Position numbers and translations under genes: made by a program
Part shown: positions 19,663-29,568 of the stretch, one piece after another
Position numbering within the stretch: the first letter of the stretch is position 1
Layout of the letters: each line of letters starts with the position of its first letter
The notes under the pieces: model-generated
The model's input: only the letters and a program-made list of their open reading frames with translations
Database searches by the model: none
What the model was told of the DNA's origin: nothing
Origin: Betaproteobacteria bacterium Ga0077526
GTDB lineage: Bacteria > Pseudomonadota > Gammaproteobacteria > Burkholderiales > Ga0077523
DNA length: 64,000 nt
Direction: 5' to 3'
Assembly (NCBI GenBank): GCA_001464765.1
Contig: LNDV01000027.1
Location: 1 to 64,000, forward strand

Positions 19663-22494
19663 CTAAGGGGAGGGCGCCCGGGCCAGGAGGGGCGCCAGGA
19701 ATCGTCCGGTGTGGCTGCCGGCGGCCGCCGCGATGACGCCCGGCGGACCCTCCGCAACAATCTGGCCGCCGCCGGCGCCTCCCTCGGGCCCGAGATCGAC
19801 GACCCAGTCGGCCGTCTTGATCACGTCGAGGTTGTGCTCGATCACCACGATGGTGTTGCCGCGGTCCCGCAGGCGGTGTAGTACCTCCAGCAGCAGCGCC
19901 ACATCCTGGAAATGCAGGCCGGTGGTGGGCTCGTCCAGGATGTAGAGCGTGCTCCCTGTGTCCCGCTTCGACAGCTCGAGCGCGAGCTTGATGCGCTGCG
20001 CTTCGCCCCCGGAGAGGGTGGTCGCGCTCTGGCCCAGTGTGATGTAGCCGAGCCCCACATCGCGGAGCGTCTCCAGCTTTCGCGCGAGGATCGGGACGGC
20101 GTCGAAGAACTCCCGGGCCTCGTCGACCGTCAGCCCCAGCACTTCGTGGATGTTGCGGCCTTTGTAGCGGACTTCGAGCGTCTCGCGACCGTAGCGCCTG
20201 CCGTGGCAGACCTCGCACGAGACGTATACGTCGGGGAGGAAGTGCATTTCGACTTTCACCACGCCGTCGCCCTGGCAGGCTTCGCAGCGCCCGCCCTTCA
20301 CGTTGAAGGAAAACCGTCCCGGGCCATACCCGCGCTCCCGCGCGAGCGGCACGGCCGCGAACAATTCCCGGATCGGCGTGAGCAGGCCGGTATAGGTGGC
20401 GGGATTGGAACGCGGGGTGCGGCCGATGGGGCTCTGGTCCACGTTCACCACCTTGTCGATCTGCTCGAGCCCCGTGATCTCGTCGTGTGGCGCCGGGTCG
20501 TCATGGCTGCCGTGCAGGTGGCGCGCCGCGGCGCGGTAGAGCGTGTCGTTCACGAGGGTGGACTTGCCCGATCCGGAAACGCCGGTCACGCACACGAACA
20601 GCCCGATAGGAAACCGGACGTCGGTACCCCGCAGATTGTTGCCGCGGGCGCCGCGGACGGTGATCGCTCGCGACCAGTCCGGACGATGTTCGGAAGATGG
20701 CATCGGGATGCTGCGGCGTCCGGAGAGGTACTGTCCGGTGATGGACACCGGCGACGCGGAGATCTCCGCGGGGGTCCCTTCGGCGATGACCCGACCCCCG
20801 TGCACACCGGCGCCGGGCCCCATGTCGACCACGTGATCGGCGCGGAGGATGGCGTCCTCGTCGTGCTCCACGACGATCACGGAGTTGCCGAGGTCGCGCA
20901 GGCGCTCCAGCGTGACGAGCAGCCTTTCGTTGTCGCGCTGATGCAGGCCGATGGAGGGCTCGTCGAGCACGTACATCACGCCCGTGAGGCCCGTCCCGAT
21001 CTGGCTCGCGAGCCGGATGCGTTGCGCTTCACCGCCCGAGAGGGTGTCGGCCGCGCGGTCCAGCGACAGATAGCCGAGGCCGACGCTGCCGAGGAAGCCG
21101 AGCCGCGCGCGGATCTCGTGGACGATCCGCTCCGCGATCGTGGCGCGCGCACCTTCCAGCCGCAGCGCCTCGAAGAAACCCACGGCGTCCTCGATGGGCA
21201 ATGCCTCCAGCGTCGGCAGCGCGCGGTCCCCCACGAATACATTGCGCGCTTCCTTGCGCAGGCGCTGGCCGCCGCATTCGGAGCACGGCGCCGTCGTGAG
21301 GTATTTGGCGAGTTCCTCGCGCACGAGGGCGGAGTCGGTCTCGCGATAGCGGCGCTCGATGCTTGGCACGACGCCCTCGAAGGTGTGCTCACGCACGAGC
21401 GGGCGACCTTTCTCGCCGGTGTAGACGAAACGGATCTTCTCGCGGCCCGAACCGCGCAGAACCAGATGCTGCGCGGCGTCCGGCAGCGACTCGAACGGCG
21501 TGTCGAGATCGAAGTTCGCGTGCGCCGCCAGGCTCTCCAGCATCTGGTAGAAGAACTGATTGCGACGGTCCCAGCCCTTGATGGCGCCCGCAGAGAGCGA
21601 CAGATGCGGCAGCGCGACGATCCGTTGCGGATCGAAGAAGCTCTCGTGACCGAGGCCGTCGCAGCGCGGGCAGGCACCGGCGGGATTGTTGAACGAGAAG
21701 AGCCTCGGCTCGAGTTCGGCCAGCGTGTAGTCGCAGTGCGGACAGGCGAATCGTGCCGAATACGTGTGCTCTTCCGTACCGTCGAGTTCGGCGATGGTCA
21801 CGCGGCCGTCCGCGAGGCGCATGGCCGTTTCCACGGATTCCGCGAGCCGCTGCGCTCCGTCCCGACGTACCCGCAGGCGGTCGATGACGACGTCGAGATT
21901 GTGCGGGCGGGAGCGCACGAGTTTCGGCGGCGGGTCGATCTCCACCACCTCGCCGTCGATCCGTACGCGCACGTAGCCCTGTGCGCGAAGGTCCTCCAGG
22001 CGGTCGAGGTGTTCGCCTTTGCGGCCCGACACCACGGGTGCCAGGATCATGATCCTCGTGTCCTCCGGCATGGAGAGGATCGTGTCCACCACCTGCGACA
22101 CGGTCCGTGCGGTGAGGGGCACCTGGTGCTCCGGGCAGCGCGGTTCACCCACCCGCGCGAACAGCAGCCGCAGGTAATCGTGAATTTCCGTCACCGTGCC
22201 GACCGTCGAGCGCGGGTTGTGGCCGCCGGTCTTCTGCTCGATGGCGATCGCGGGCGAGAGGCCTTCGATGTAGTCGACGTCCGGCTTCTCGCTCAGTTGC
22301 AGGAACTGGCGCGCGTAGGCCGACAGCGACTCGACGTAGCGTCGCTGTCCCTCCGCGTAGAGCGTGTCGAAGGCCAGCGAGGACTTGCCGGAGCCGGACA
22401 ATCCGGTGATGACGACCAGCCTCCCGCGTGGAATGTCGAGGTCCACGTTCTTGAGGTTGTGCGTCCGCGCACCGCGCACGCGAATGAATTCCAT
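19663..22494 (-). CDS. uvrA: Excinuclease ABC subunit A
   Basis: The 943-residue UvrA has two ABC ATPase modules: Walker [17 protein letters not shown] near residue 31 and [16 protein letters not shown] near residue 640, each with the signature LSGGEAQRI. Zinc modules are seen as CPHC...CPRC and CEAC...CEVC. UvrA finds bulky DNA lesions and loads UvrB for nucleotide excision repair. The gene is full length and divergent from the MFS gene. I saw no LexA-like site upstream. Confidence 0.98.
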   Translation of the reverse strand: MEFIRVRGARTHNLKNVDLDIPRGRLVVITGLSGSGKSSLAFDTLYAEGQRRYVESLSAYARQFLQLSEKPDVDYIEGLSPAIAIEQKTGGHNPRSTVGTVTEIHDYLRLLFARVGEPRCPEHQVPLTARTVSQVVDTILSMPEDTRIMILAPVVSGRKGEHLDRLEDLRAQGYVRVRIDGEVVEIDPPPKLVRSRPHNLDVVIDRLRVRRDGAQRLAESVETAMRLADGRVTIAELDGTEEHTYSARFACPHCDYTLAELEPRLFSFNNPAGACPRCDGLGHESFFDPQRIVALPHLSLSAGAIKGWDRRNQFFYQMLESLAAHANFDLDTPFESLPDAAQHLVLRGSGREKIRFVYTGEKGRPLVREHTFEGVVPSIERRYRETDSALVREELAKYLTTAPCSECGGQRLRKEARNVFVGDRALPTLEALPIEDAVGFFEALRLEGARATIAERIVHEIRARLGFLGSVGLGYLSLDRAADTLSGGEAQRIRLASQIGTGLTGVMYVLDEPSIGLHQRDNERLLVTLERLRDLGNSVIVVEHDEDAILRADHVVDMGPGAGVHGGRVIAEGTPAEISASPVSITGQYLSGRRSIPMPSSEHRPDWSRAITVRGARGNNLRGTDVRFPIGLFVCVTGVSGSGKSTLVNDTLYRAAARHLHGSHDDPAPHDEITGLEQIDKVVNVDQSPIGRTPRSNPATYTGLLTPIRELFAAVPLARERGYGPGRFSFNVKGGRCEACQGDGVVKVEMHFLPDVYVSCEVCHGRRYGRETLEVRYKGRNIHEVLGLTVDEAREFFDAVPILARKLETLRDVGLGYITLGQSATTLSGGEAQRIKLALELSKRDTGSTLYILDEPTTGLHFQDVALLLEVLHRLRDRGNTIVVIEHNLDVIKTADWVVDLGPEGGAGGGQIVAEGPPGVIAAAAGSHTGRFLAPLLARAPSP

Positions 22495-22697
22495 GAAGGC
22501 AGCCGGGGGCGAAGACTAATCGGCTAATATACCGCGGCTCGTTTTCCCCTCACAGTTTTCCCCGTGTCCATCTCCAATTCGTTCCCAGCCAGCGTCTCGG
22601 GCGCGCGCCGCGCGACCGTCATCACCGCTTCTGGGCGCGGTGCATTCCGCTGTCCGCAGCCCCGCCGATGAGAGGCCGTTCCTCCAGCACCACCCGG

Positions 22698-24035
22698 ATG
22701 ACGCCGACCGAATTGCGGTCGAGCATCGCTCTCGCGTCGGTCTCCGGGTTGCGGCTGTTCGGCATGTTCGTGATTCTTCCGGTGTTCGCGCTGTTCGCCG
22801 AAGGCCTGCCCGGCGGGGACGACCAGCGGCTCGTCGGTCTGGCGCTCGGCATCTACGGGCTCACCCAGGCCGTCCTGCAGGTGCCCTTCGGCTGGGTGTC
22901 CGACCGCTGGGGGCGCAAGCCCACCCTCTATACCGGGCTGCTCATCTTTGCCCTCGGCAGTTTCATCGCCGCGATGTCCACGACCATCTACGGCGTCATC
23001 GCGGGACGGGTGGTGCAGGGAGCCGGCGCCGTCTCCGCCGCCGCCATCGCGCTCACGGCGGACCTCACGCGGGAGGAGGTGCGCACCAAGGCTATGGCGA
23101 TCATCGGCATCACCATCGGCGTGACGTTCGCGTTGTCCATGGGGGTCGGTCCGGTGCTGGACCGGCTGGTCGGCGTCCCCGGCATCTTCGCGATGACCGG
23201 CGTGCTGGCGCTGGGCTCCGTGGTGATGGTGCGGTTCGCCGTGCCGACGCCGCCCGCCGTCTCGGCGACTGCCGACCGGCCGAAGATCCGGGATGTCATG
23301 GGCGACCGGGAACTGCTGCGTCTCAACGTCGGCATCTTCGTGCTGCACGCCGCGCTGATGGCGCTGTTCGTGGTCATTCCCCTCATGCTCCGGTCCGCCG
23401 GCCTGGCCTCCCAGGATCAGTGGAAGCTGTACCTTCCCGTCATGAGCGCGGCCTTCCTGCTGATCATTCCGGTGATTGCGGTGGCGGAGCGCTACCACCG
23501 TCTCAAGCTCGCCTTTGTGGGAGCCATCGTGCTCATGGCCGCCGGCGTGGGACTGCTCGCCGTGGCGTCGGACTCCCTCATGGCCATCGGCGTAGGCCTG
23601 CTGATCTTCTTCAAGGCCTTCAATTTCCTCGAGGCGAGCCTGCCGTCCCTCACTTCACGGCTGGCGCCGGCCCGGGCCAAGGGCACCGCTGCGGGTGTGT
23701 TCGCGAGCGTGCAGTACCTGGGGACGTTCGTCGGGGGCGTCGCGGGCGGGCTCATTTCGCATCACTACGGGTCGGGCGCGGTGTTCTTCACGTGCGCCGG
23801 CGTCATGGTTGTCTGGTTCTTCGTGGCGCTGGGCATGACCGTGCCGGTGCTGCGCGTCTACCCGGTCCCCATCATGGACGAGGCGCGGGCGGTGGGACTC
23901 GGCCAGCGGCTGCGGGCGCTGCCGGGTGTCCGCGAGGTACTCCAGGTCTCACCCGGCGGTACGGCCCAGCTCAAAGTGGACATGGCGCGGTTCGATGAGG
24001 ACAATGCTCTGCGACTGATTCAGAAGGAGATCTAG
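22698..24035 (+). CDS. MFS transporter with C-terminal YAM domain (YajR type)
   Basis: The 445-residue inner-membrane protein has twelve predicted helices, the MFS motif A sequence [11 protein letters not shown] between helices 2 and 3, and a soluble C-terminal tail of about 60 residues ([24 protein letters not shown] in part) that resembles the ferredoxin-like YAM domain of E. coli YajR. The substrate is unknown. Two starts are possible, 22668 and 22698; the second gives [19 protein letters not shown] and is preferred, though neither has a strong ribosome-binding site. It ends 1 base before ssb, implying co-transcription. Confidence 0.88.
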   Translation: MTPTELRSSIALASVSGLRLFGMFVILPVFALFAEGLPGGDDQRLVGLALGIYGLTQAVLQVPFGWVSDRWGRKPTLYTGLLIFALGSFIAAMSTTIYGVIAGRVVQGAGAVSAAAIALTADLTREEVRTKAMAIIGITIGVTFALSMGVGPVLDRLVGVPGIFAMTGVLALGSVVMVRFAVPTPPAVSATADRPKIRDVMGDRELLRLNVGIFVLHAALMALFVVIPLMLRSAGLASQDQWKLYLPVMSAAFLLIIPVIAVAERYHRLKLAFVGAIVLMAAGVGLLAVASDSLMAIGVGLLIFFKAFNFLEASLPSLTSRLAPARAKGTAAGVFASVQYLGTFVGGVAGGLISHHYGSGAVFFTCAGVMVVWFFVALGMTVPVLRVYPVPIMDEARAVGLGQRLRALPGVREVLQVSPGGTAQLKVDMARFDEDNALRLIQKEI

Positions 24036-24036
24036 C

Positions 24037-24513
24037 GTGGCATCCGTCAACAAGGTGATTCTCGTGGGGAATCTGGGGCGTGACCCCGAGGTGCGTTACA
24101 CCCCCGACAACGCCGCCATCACCAACATCAGCATTGCAACGACCGATTCCTGGCGCGACAAGAATGGCGACAAGCAGGAGCGCACGGAATGGCACCGCGT
24201 CGCCTTCTTCGGCAAGCTGGCCGAAATCGCGGGCGAGTACCTGAAGAAGGGCAGCCAGGTCTACGTGGAAGGGCGCCTGCAGACCCGCAAGTGGCAGGAC
24301 AAGGAAGGGCAGGAACGCTACACCACCGAGATCGTCGCCGATCGCATGCAGATGCTCGGTTCGCGCAGCGGCATGGGCATGGCAGATTCCGCCGACATGG
24401 ACGGCCCGCCGCCGTCCCGCCCGTCCGGTCCGGCGTCCGGCAACCGGGGAGCCTCCGCGGCGCCGAAGTCCGGGTCGAAGTTCGACGACCTGGAAGACGA
24501 CATTCCCTTCTAG
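24037..24513 (+). CDS. ssb: Single-stranded DNA-binding protein
   Basis: The 158-residue protein has the N-terminal OB fold ([21 protein letters not shown]) and the acidic C-terminal tip DDLEDDIPF that recruits replication and repair proteins. The linker is Gly/Ser/Pro-rich. The start is GTG at 24037, with AAGGAG 7 bases upstream. The pairing with uvrA and an MFS gene is a neighbourhood known from betaproteobacteria. Confidence 0.97.
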   Translation: MASVNKVILVGNLGRDPEVRYTPDNAAITNISIATTDSWRDKNGDKQERTEWHRVAFFGKLAEIAGEYLKKGSQVYVEGRLQTRKWQDKEGQERYTTEIVADRMQMLGSRSGMGMADSADMDGPPPSRPSGPASGNRGASAAPKSGSKFDDLEDDIPF

Positions 24514-24523
24514 TCGAACGCAA

Positions 24524-24545
24524 GCGGGCCCGGAGACGGGCCCGC
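24524..24545. terminator. Hairpin after ssb
   Basis: GCGGGCCCG and CGGGCCCGC form a perfect 9-bp stem with a GAGA tetraloop between two convergent genes. The U tract is weak, so termination efficiency is uncertain, but placement fits a shared terminator. Confidence 0.65.
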
Positions 24546-24569
24546 AGTCATTTCCGGCCGAACGCCGGT

Positions 24570-25574
24570 TCAAGCGATCCTGACCACCTGCGCCTTCGGC
24601 CTCGTCACCGGCTCCCGGCCTTCCATCTGCGCGAGCAGCCGGTCGAAGTACTCGATGGTTCGCCGCAGGCCCATATCCAGTGCCGTCGACGGTTGCCATC
24701 CCAGATGTTCCCGCGCAAGCGAGATGTCCGGGCAGCGCCGCGATGGATCGTCCGGCGGCGCGGGTCGGTACTCGATGGTCGATCGTGACCCGGTCAGTTC
24801 GATGATCCGCTGGGCGAGCTGCAGCATCGTCACCTCGTGCGGATTGCCCAGATTGATCGGTCCGGTGACGTCGTCGCCGGATTCCATCAGGCGTACCAGC
24901 GCTTCCACCATGTCATCGACGAAGCAGAAGGACCGGCTCTGGCCGCCCGTTCCGTAGACGGTGATCGGCAGCCCCTGCAAAGCCTGCATGATGAAGTTCG
25001 ACACCACCCGCCCATCGTTCGGATGCATGCGCGGCCCGTAGGTGTTGAAGATCCTCGCCACCTTGATGCGCAGCCGGTGCTGGCGGTGGTAGTCGAAGAA
25101 CAGCGTCTCGGCGCAGCGCTTGCCCTCGTCGTAGCAGGACCGGACCCCGATCGGATTCACGTTGCCCCAGTAGGACTCGGTCTGCGGATGCACGGCCGGG
25201 TCGCCGTAGACCTCGCTCGTGGAGGCCTGCAGCACTTTCGCCTTGACCCGCTTGGCGAGCCCCAGCATGTTGATCGCCCCATGCACGCTGGTCTTGGTCG
25301 TCTGGACCGGGTCGAACTGGTAGTGGACCGGGGACGCGGGGCAGGCGAGGTTGTAGATCTCGTCCACCTCCACGAACAGGGGGAAGGTGACGTCGTGCCG
25401 CATCAGCTCGAATCGCGGAGAGTTGAGGAGCGGGGCGATGTTGTCGCGGGTGCCGGTGAAGAAGTTGTCCGCGCACAGCACGTCGTGGCCTTCGGCCACG
25501 AGACGCTCGCACAGGTGGGAGCCGATGAATCCGGCGCCGCCGGTGACCAGAATGCGCTTCCTGAGATGCTGCAT
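24570..25574 (-). CDS. UDP-glucuronate decarboxylase (UDP-xylose synthase)
   Basis: The 334-residue short-chain dehydrogenase has the NAD-binding [10 protein letters not shown] (residues 12-21), the catalytic YDEGK with an upstream STSEVYG serine loop, and the UXS-family markers [18 protein letters not shown] and [14 protein letters not shown]. The enzyme converts UDP-glucuronate to UDP-xylose for surface polysaccharide. It stands alone on the minus strand without glycosyltransferases nearby. A bifunctional decarboxylase/ketopentose activity cannot be excluded by sequence alone. Confidence 0.9.
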   Translation of the reverse strand: MQHLRKRILVTGGAGFIGSHLCERLVAEGHDVLCADNFFTGTRDNIAPLLNSPRFELMRHDVTFPLFVEVDEIYNLACPASPVHYQFDPVQTTKTSVHGAINMLGLAKRVKAKVLQASTSEVYGDPAVHPQTESYWGNVNPIGVRSCYDEGKRCAETLFFDYHRQHRLRIKVARIFNTYGPRMHPNDGRVVSNFIMQALQGLPITVYGTGGQSRSFCFVDDMVEALVRLMESGDDVTGPINLGNPHEVTMLQLAQRIIELTGSRSTIEYRPAPPDDPSRRCPDISLAREHLGWQPSTALDMGLRRTIEYFDRLLAQMEGREPVTRPKAQVVRIA

Positions 25575-25666
25575 GGCGTGCCTCCGATGCTGACCTGGGA
25601 ATCAGGTTATCGGCGAGCCGTCCGGAGGACTTGAGGGGCGCGAGCCCGCAGATGCGGGCCAGGGGG

Positions 25667-27481
25667 TCAGGCGGCGGCTTCGCTCCGGGGGGCGGCGGCC
25701 GGCTCGGCGCCCGGAAGCGCGAGGGCGGCTTTTTCCACCCATCGGGCCAGGCGTTGCAGCGTTTCGCTATCTCCCGAGTTCACCTCCAGGGCGGGTGCGA
25801 ACGCCCGGAATTTCTCCACGGCGGCAGACAGCAGCACATGGATATCGGGCCCCGACATGCCGTGCGGAACGCCGAGAGCAGTCGCCCGCTCGAGCAGGAT
25901 GGCAGGGTCGTCCTCCGGCCTGGCGTCCACGGCGACCAGCTCATTCGCGAGATGCACGAGCGACGCGGTCGAGCCCGGCGCGGCGCCCTGCGTGCGCACC
26001 GCGGGGCTCATGCATTCCAGCACCACGGGCGGCAGCGCCCAGACTTCGCCGACCGCGCGGCCGATCTCCGGCAGGGTGATGCCGAGGACGGAGCGAGTCG
26101 CTTCGTCCTGTGTCGCCCCGCCCTCGACGAGCGCTTCGATATCCGCGAAATCGTCGGGGAAGTGGTACATCGTGAGCATCCGTCCGAGATGGAACAGCAT
26201 GCCGGCAAGAAAAGCTTCTTCGGCCGTCTTGGCGCCCAGGCGTGCGCACAGATGCCGCGCGAGCAGCCCGGCCAGGAAGGCGGAGATGGATTCCTCGCGC
26301 AGCCGGCGGCCCTCCGCCCGGCCCGCGAAGTGACCGAAACACGCCAGCCCGTTGCATGTGAGACGGACCTGGTCCACGCCCAGCAGGCTGATGGCATCGC
26401 TGACGGTCTTGATGCGTCCGGCGCCGCGCGAGTAGTACGAAGAGTTCGCGAGCTTCAGCAGGCGGCTCGTCAGGGCCACGTCGCGCAGCACCACGTTGGT
26501 GAGCCGGCTGACCGACGCGGTCTCCACGTCCCGCGTGATGGCATTGACATCGGCGAGCGTGCGGGAGATGGCGGGAAAGTCGCCCTTGCGTTCGATGCGT
26601 TTCAGCACGAACGCGACGGTGCCGTGTACGGCAGCGGCCTTGCCGTCCGCCTGGGCGCGATGCGTCTCCAGGACGGCCAGCAGCGCCGCGTGCATGTCAC
26701 GTGCCGAATCGAATCGCTGGGCCGGATTGCGTGCGGTCGCGCGTCGGTACACCTGGGCCAGGGCGCCCGACGGCTCGAGCGCGTCGAGCGGCGCGACGTC
26801 CGCCTCCTGCTGGAGGATCCACTGGGCCATGTCTTTGCGCGAGCCCTCGGGGACGGCGCGTTTTCCGGTCACGCACTCGAACAGGATCTGTCCGAGGGCG
26901 AACACGTCGGTCCTGCGGTCCAGCGGTTTCGCGAGGAACTGCTCCGGTGCCATGTACGGCACGGTCCCGGCGATCAGCCCGGGTGATGCGCTGTCCGTCG
27001 CATTGCGGGAAAGGTCGAAGTCCATGATGCGCGGCTTGCCGGCCTCGTCGCTCATCACGTTGTTCGGGTTCAGGTCGAGGTGGAGGATGTCCTTTGCATG
27101 GGCGTAGGCCATCGCGTCGACGACTTGAGCCACGATGCTCAGTGCTTCCGGGAGCGAATAGGCACCGCGTTCGTCGAGTTCCTCGCGCAGCGCCTTGCCG
27201 GCGAGGTATTCGAAGACGAGGTAGCTGAAATTGTGGAATCGGCCGGACTCGTATAGCGCGACGATGTTCGGGTGCCGAAGCTGGGCCAGATTCCTGGCCT
27301 GCGCCGATGCCGCGCCCTCCCCGGACTGCAGTTCGGGGATCTCGTTCACGAGCTTGAGGGCGACGAGCCGGTCCAGGTCCGGGTCCCGGGCAAGGAATAC
27401 GGCCCCCTGGGTGCCGCGGCCTAGCCGCTTCACGATGGTGAAGCGGCCGATGCGTTGCTGGGCGGTCGTGGTCGATGACAT
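25667..27481 (-). CDS. Ser/Thr protein kinase fused to HDOD domain
   Basis: The 604-residue protein joins a eukaryotic-type kinase (about 10-270) to an HDOD signalling domain (about 290-500) and an Ala/Pro tail. The kinase keeps Lys43 (VALKL), a glycine loop GRGTQGAVF, Asp136 and Asn141 in HLDLNPNN, and Asp154, but the usual HRD arginine, the catalytic-loop lysine and the DFG glycine are replaced (Leu, Asn, Asp). No membrane segment is seen, so it is cytoplasmic. HDOD domains often act in stress or c-di-GMP-linked signalling; targets here are unknown. A methyltransferase lies upstream on the same strand. Confidence 0.88.
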   Translation of the reverse strand: MSSTTTAQQRIGRFTIVKRLGRGTQGAVFLARDPDLDRLVALKLVNEIPELQSGEGAASAQARNLAQLRHPNIVALYESGRFHNFSYLVFEYLAGKALREELDERGAYSLPEALSIVAQVVDAMAYAHAKDILHLDLNPNNVMSDEAGKPRIMDFDLSRNATDSASPGLIAGTVPYMAPEQFLAKPLDRRTDVFALGQILFECVTGKRAVPEGSRKDMAQWILQQEADVAPLDALEPSGALAQVYRRATARNPAQRFDSARDMHAALLAVLETHRAQADGKAAAVHGTVAFVLKRIERKGDFPAISRTLADVNAITRDVETASVSRLTNVVLRDVALTSRLLKLANSSYYSRGAGRIKTVSDAISLLGVDQVRLTCNGLACFGHFAGRAEGRRLREESISAFLAGLLARHLCARLGAKTAEEAFLAGMLFHLGRMLTMYHFPDDFADIEALVEGGATQDEATRSVLGITLPEIGRAVGEVWALPPVVLECMSPAVRTQGAAPGSTASLVHLANELVAVDARPEDDPAILLERATALGVPHGMSGPDIHVLLSAAVEKFRAFAPALEVNSGDSETLQRLARWVEKAALALPGAEPAAAPRSEAAA

Positions 27482-27629
27482 GGTGATGATTCAGGCGGAG
27501 CCGCCGGAGGAAACCGGGTTCAGGATGGGTTAACGGCCCGGCGAACCGACTCTGCAGCCCCTCGTGGGTTGGCAGCATGCCGTCGGCCTGAAAGCCTTAC
27601 GTCGAGACTGCGCCGGTCGGGGGCCTTCC

Positions 27630-28688
27630 CTAATAGACCGGAGTGGTCCGAATGCCGAGACCGCCGCCGCGATGCGCGTCGCCCCACAAGGCATCCAGCA
27701 TCGCTCTTGGATCCTGGGGAAGCCTTCCCAGCGCAAGGGTCTCGACCAGTCGCCCTGTCAGACGGCGGGCCGTTCGCGACCAGGGTCGCCAGGAGGCGTA
27801 GTGACGTGCCGTCGTGTGCGAGGAGCGGGTTGCCTGCACCCGCCACGCATTGCTCGGCAACCCGCACCCGTCGCCGGCTTGCGGGAAGGCTGCCACCGGC
27901 GTCTGCGGAACCCGGAACGTCACGCTCACATTGCCACCGTCGGGAGAATGCCAGCACACCACAGGGACGAGCCCGGCCCTCCTTCCCGCATGCTCCAGCG
28001 TTGCCGCATTGAAGTTGTAGAGGTGGGCGAAATGGAACAGATGTTCCGGAGCCTGGCAGGTGGCCTCGATGTCTGGCACTTCCACCACCATGAGACCGCC
28101 GGGGCGCAGCCAGGACCCGATGCGGGACAGCGAAGCCACCGGGTCACGGAGATGCTCGAGCACGTGATACACGGTGACGAGATCGAACTCGCCGGCGCCG
28201 AATCGTGCGGCATCCAGCCCCTCGTTGCGGATGTCGATCTCGAGGGAACGGGCGGCGTGTTCCGCGTAGCCGCGATTGGGCTCCACACCTGTGACGTCGA
28301 CGCCCTGAGCGCGCCCCAGCAGGTACGCGAACTCTCCGCCCCCGGCGCCGATGTCGAGCGCGCGGCGGGTTTGCCACGTTTGTTGCGGAAGGCGCCGAAG
28401 ACGCCCCAGCGCCACCAGGCCCGACCGGAGAATGTGCCGCCGGGACGGGGTCCACCTGCCCTTGTAGTCTTGGCGGTAGCTTTCCCGGTAGAAGGTGTCG
28501 ATGGTGTTCTGGTCCGGCATGGGGTCGGTGCGCACGAGGCCGCAACCCTTGCACATGACCGAAAGGAGCGGTCTGCCGTGCCGGTCGCGGTCGGACAGCG
28601 CGATGGCTTCATGGGAGTGGCACAGGTTGCACGCCGTATCGGCGGTGAGGGTATGGAACATGGCTGTCTTGGTCTTCTGGTCGGGCAT
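27630..28688 (-). CDS. Class I SAM-dependent methyltransferase with N-terminal zinc ribbon
   Basis: The 352-residue protein has a CxxC...CxxC zinc ribbon (CNLCH near 20 and CKGCG near 46), then a Rossmann methyltransferase core with ALDIGAGGGEFAYLLG and the post-motif VTVYHVLEHLRDPV, LRPGGLMVVEVPD. Family members methylate sugars or small molecules. The substrate is not predictable; the C-terminal 80 residues are basic and poorly conserved in pattern. It reads toward the kinase-HDOD gene, with 148 bases between them. Confidence 0.85.
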   Translation of the reverse strand: MPDQKTKTAMFHTLTADTACNLCHSHEAIALSDRDRHGRPLLSVMCKGCGLVRTDPMPDQNTIDTFYRESYRQDYKGRWTPSRRHILRSGLVALGRLRRLPQQTWQTRRALDIGAGGGEFAYLLGRAQGVDVTGVEPNRGYAEHAARSLEIDIRNEGLDAARFGAGEFDLVTVYHVLEHLRDPVASLSRIGSWLRPGGLMVVEVPDIEATCQAPEHLFHFAHLYNFNAATLEHAGRRAGLVPVVCWHSPDGGNVSVTFRVPQTPVAAFPQAGDGCGLPSNAWRVQATRSSHTTARHYASWRPWSRTARRLTGRLVETLALGRLPQDPRAMLDALWGDAHRGGGLGIRTTPVY

Positions 28689-28816
28689 CGGGATGCGCAG
28701 CCTGCAAGGGCGCCTCGCGATGCCGGATGAAATGGGTGACCCGGCACGCCGTCAGGGGCGGCCACGAGTCGTTTCAGCAGAGGATCTCAGCCCGGAATCG
28801 GCTGAAGGGATCGTTC

Positions 28817-29230
28817 CTAGGCGGGATGCGGCGGGGCGAGCGGCCGGTAGGCGAACCAGAGCGTCCGCGGGACCGGTGCCGACGCATCGGCAGCGGGGAG
28901 GGCGACGCGCGCCGGTCGGGAGACGAAGACGGGGAGCGATAGGCGAACGATGACCGCTGGCGCGTCGGCGGAAAACAGTGCCACCCGATCGCGCCGTCGA
29001 ATCTCGGGCACCACGATCGTGGGGAGCCGAGGGGTTTCCGCCGAGGCGGATTGTCCCGGGCTGACGCATGGATTCTCGGTGAAGCCGTCCGAGTCCGTGT
29101 GGATGGGCAGATGAATGCCCGAAGGGTGGTCCTCGCCCTGGGCGTCCTTCGGATGCGCGTGCAACAGAGGGGAAACAGCCAGCAGCGGCGCGAGCAGCAG
29201 CAGGATGAGCAGATGCATCCATCGGCGCAT
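28817..29230 (-). CDS. Small secreted protein of unknown function, His-rich after the signal peptide
   Basis: I do not recognise this 137-residue protein. It begins MRRWMHLLILLLLAPLLAVSPLLHA, in pieces a clear Sec signal peptide, followed by a histidine-rich mature N terminus (HAHPKDAQGEDHP, then IHLPIHTD). Competing frames over the same bases lack a signal peptide. No strong ribosome-binding site is visible, and a start 12 bases downstream is possible. The histidines suggest metal contact, but that is only a guess. It stands between a methyltransferase and a divergently read oxidoreductase. Confidence 0.5.
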   Translation of the reverse strand: MRRWMHLLILLLLAPLLAVSPLLHAHPKDAQGEDHPSGIHLPIHTDSDGFTENPCVSPGQSASAETPRLPTIVVPEIRRRDRVALFSADAPAVIVRLSLPVFVSRPARVALPAADASAPVPRTLWFAYRPLAPPHPA

Positions 29231-29489
29231 CTGCCCGGCGGGCACGATGCGACGTTCGACGACTGACTGTGGCGGAATGCAGACCATGAAAACCAGGGCA
29301 GAGAGCGCTGCTTTGAGGTTCCCACGATGTCGCGCCGCCGACAACGCGTCCAGCGGCGGACAAAGCGGGAGGTGATGCACGACGCGTGGAAATCCGTAGG
29401 CGGCACCGTGAATTTTTCCCGCACCTTATTGCATCGATTTCACCGGTCTGCCTGGAAACGCCGCAACCGGTGGCGTTTCGCGCTGCGTC

Positions 29490-29517
29490 TTGTTCCCCGA
29501 CCGATCGGTTGTATAGT
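29490..29517 (+). promoter_or_regulatory. Sigma-70 promoter with palindromic operator in the spacer
   Basis: TTGTTC at 29490-29495 and TATAGT at 29512-29517 are 16 bases apart. Between them lies the perfect palindrome ACCGATCGGT (29500-29509), the type of half-site arrangement bound by TetR-family repressors. The site is 52 bases before the start of the oxidoreductase. The rest of the 29231-29568 gap shows no further gene. Confidence 0.6.
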
Positions 29518-29568
29518 CGCCCGCCCGGTCACGTCCGGTCCCCCGTCGCAGCCCATCCGGAGCCCCCG

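Noticed and set aside
19912..22527. 871-codon + strand frame opposite uvrA
   Set aside because: It is antisense to a complete, highly conserved uvrA and shows no domain; long antisense frames are expected at this GC content.
22495..22667. LexA/SOS box before uvrA
   Set aside because: No CTGT-N8-ACAG-like dyad is present. A TATATT on the minus strand may be a -10 box, but its -35 region is poor.
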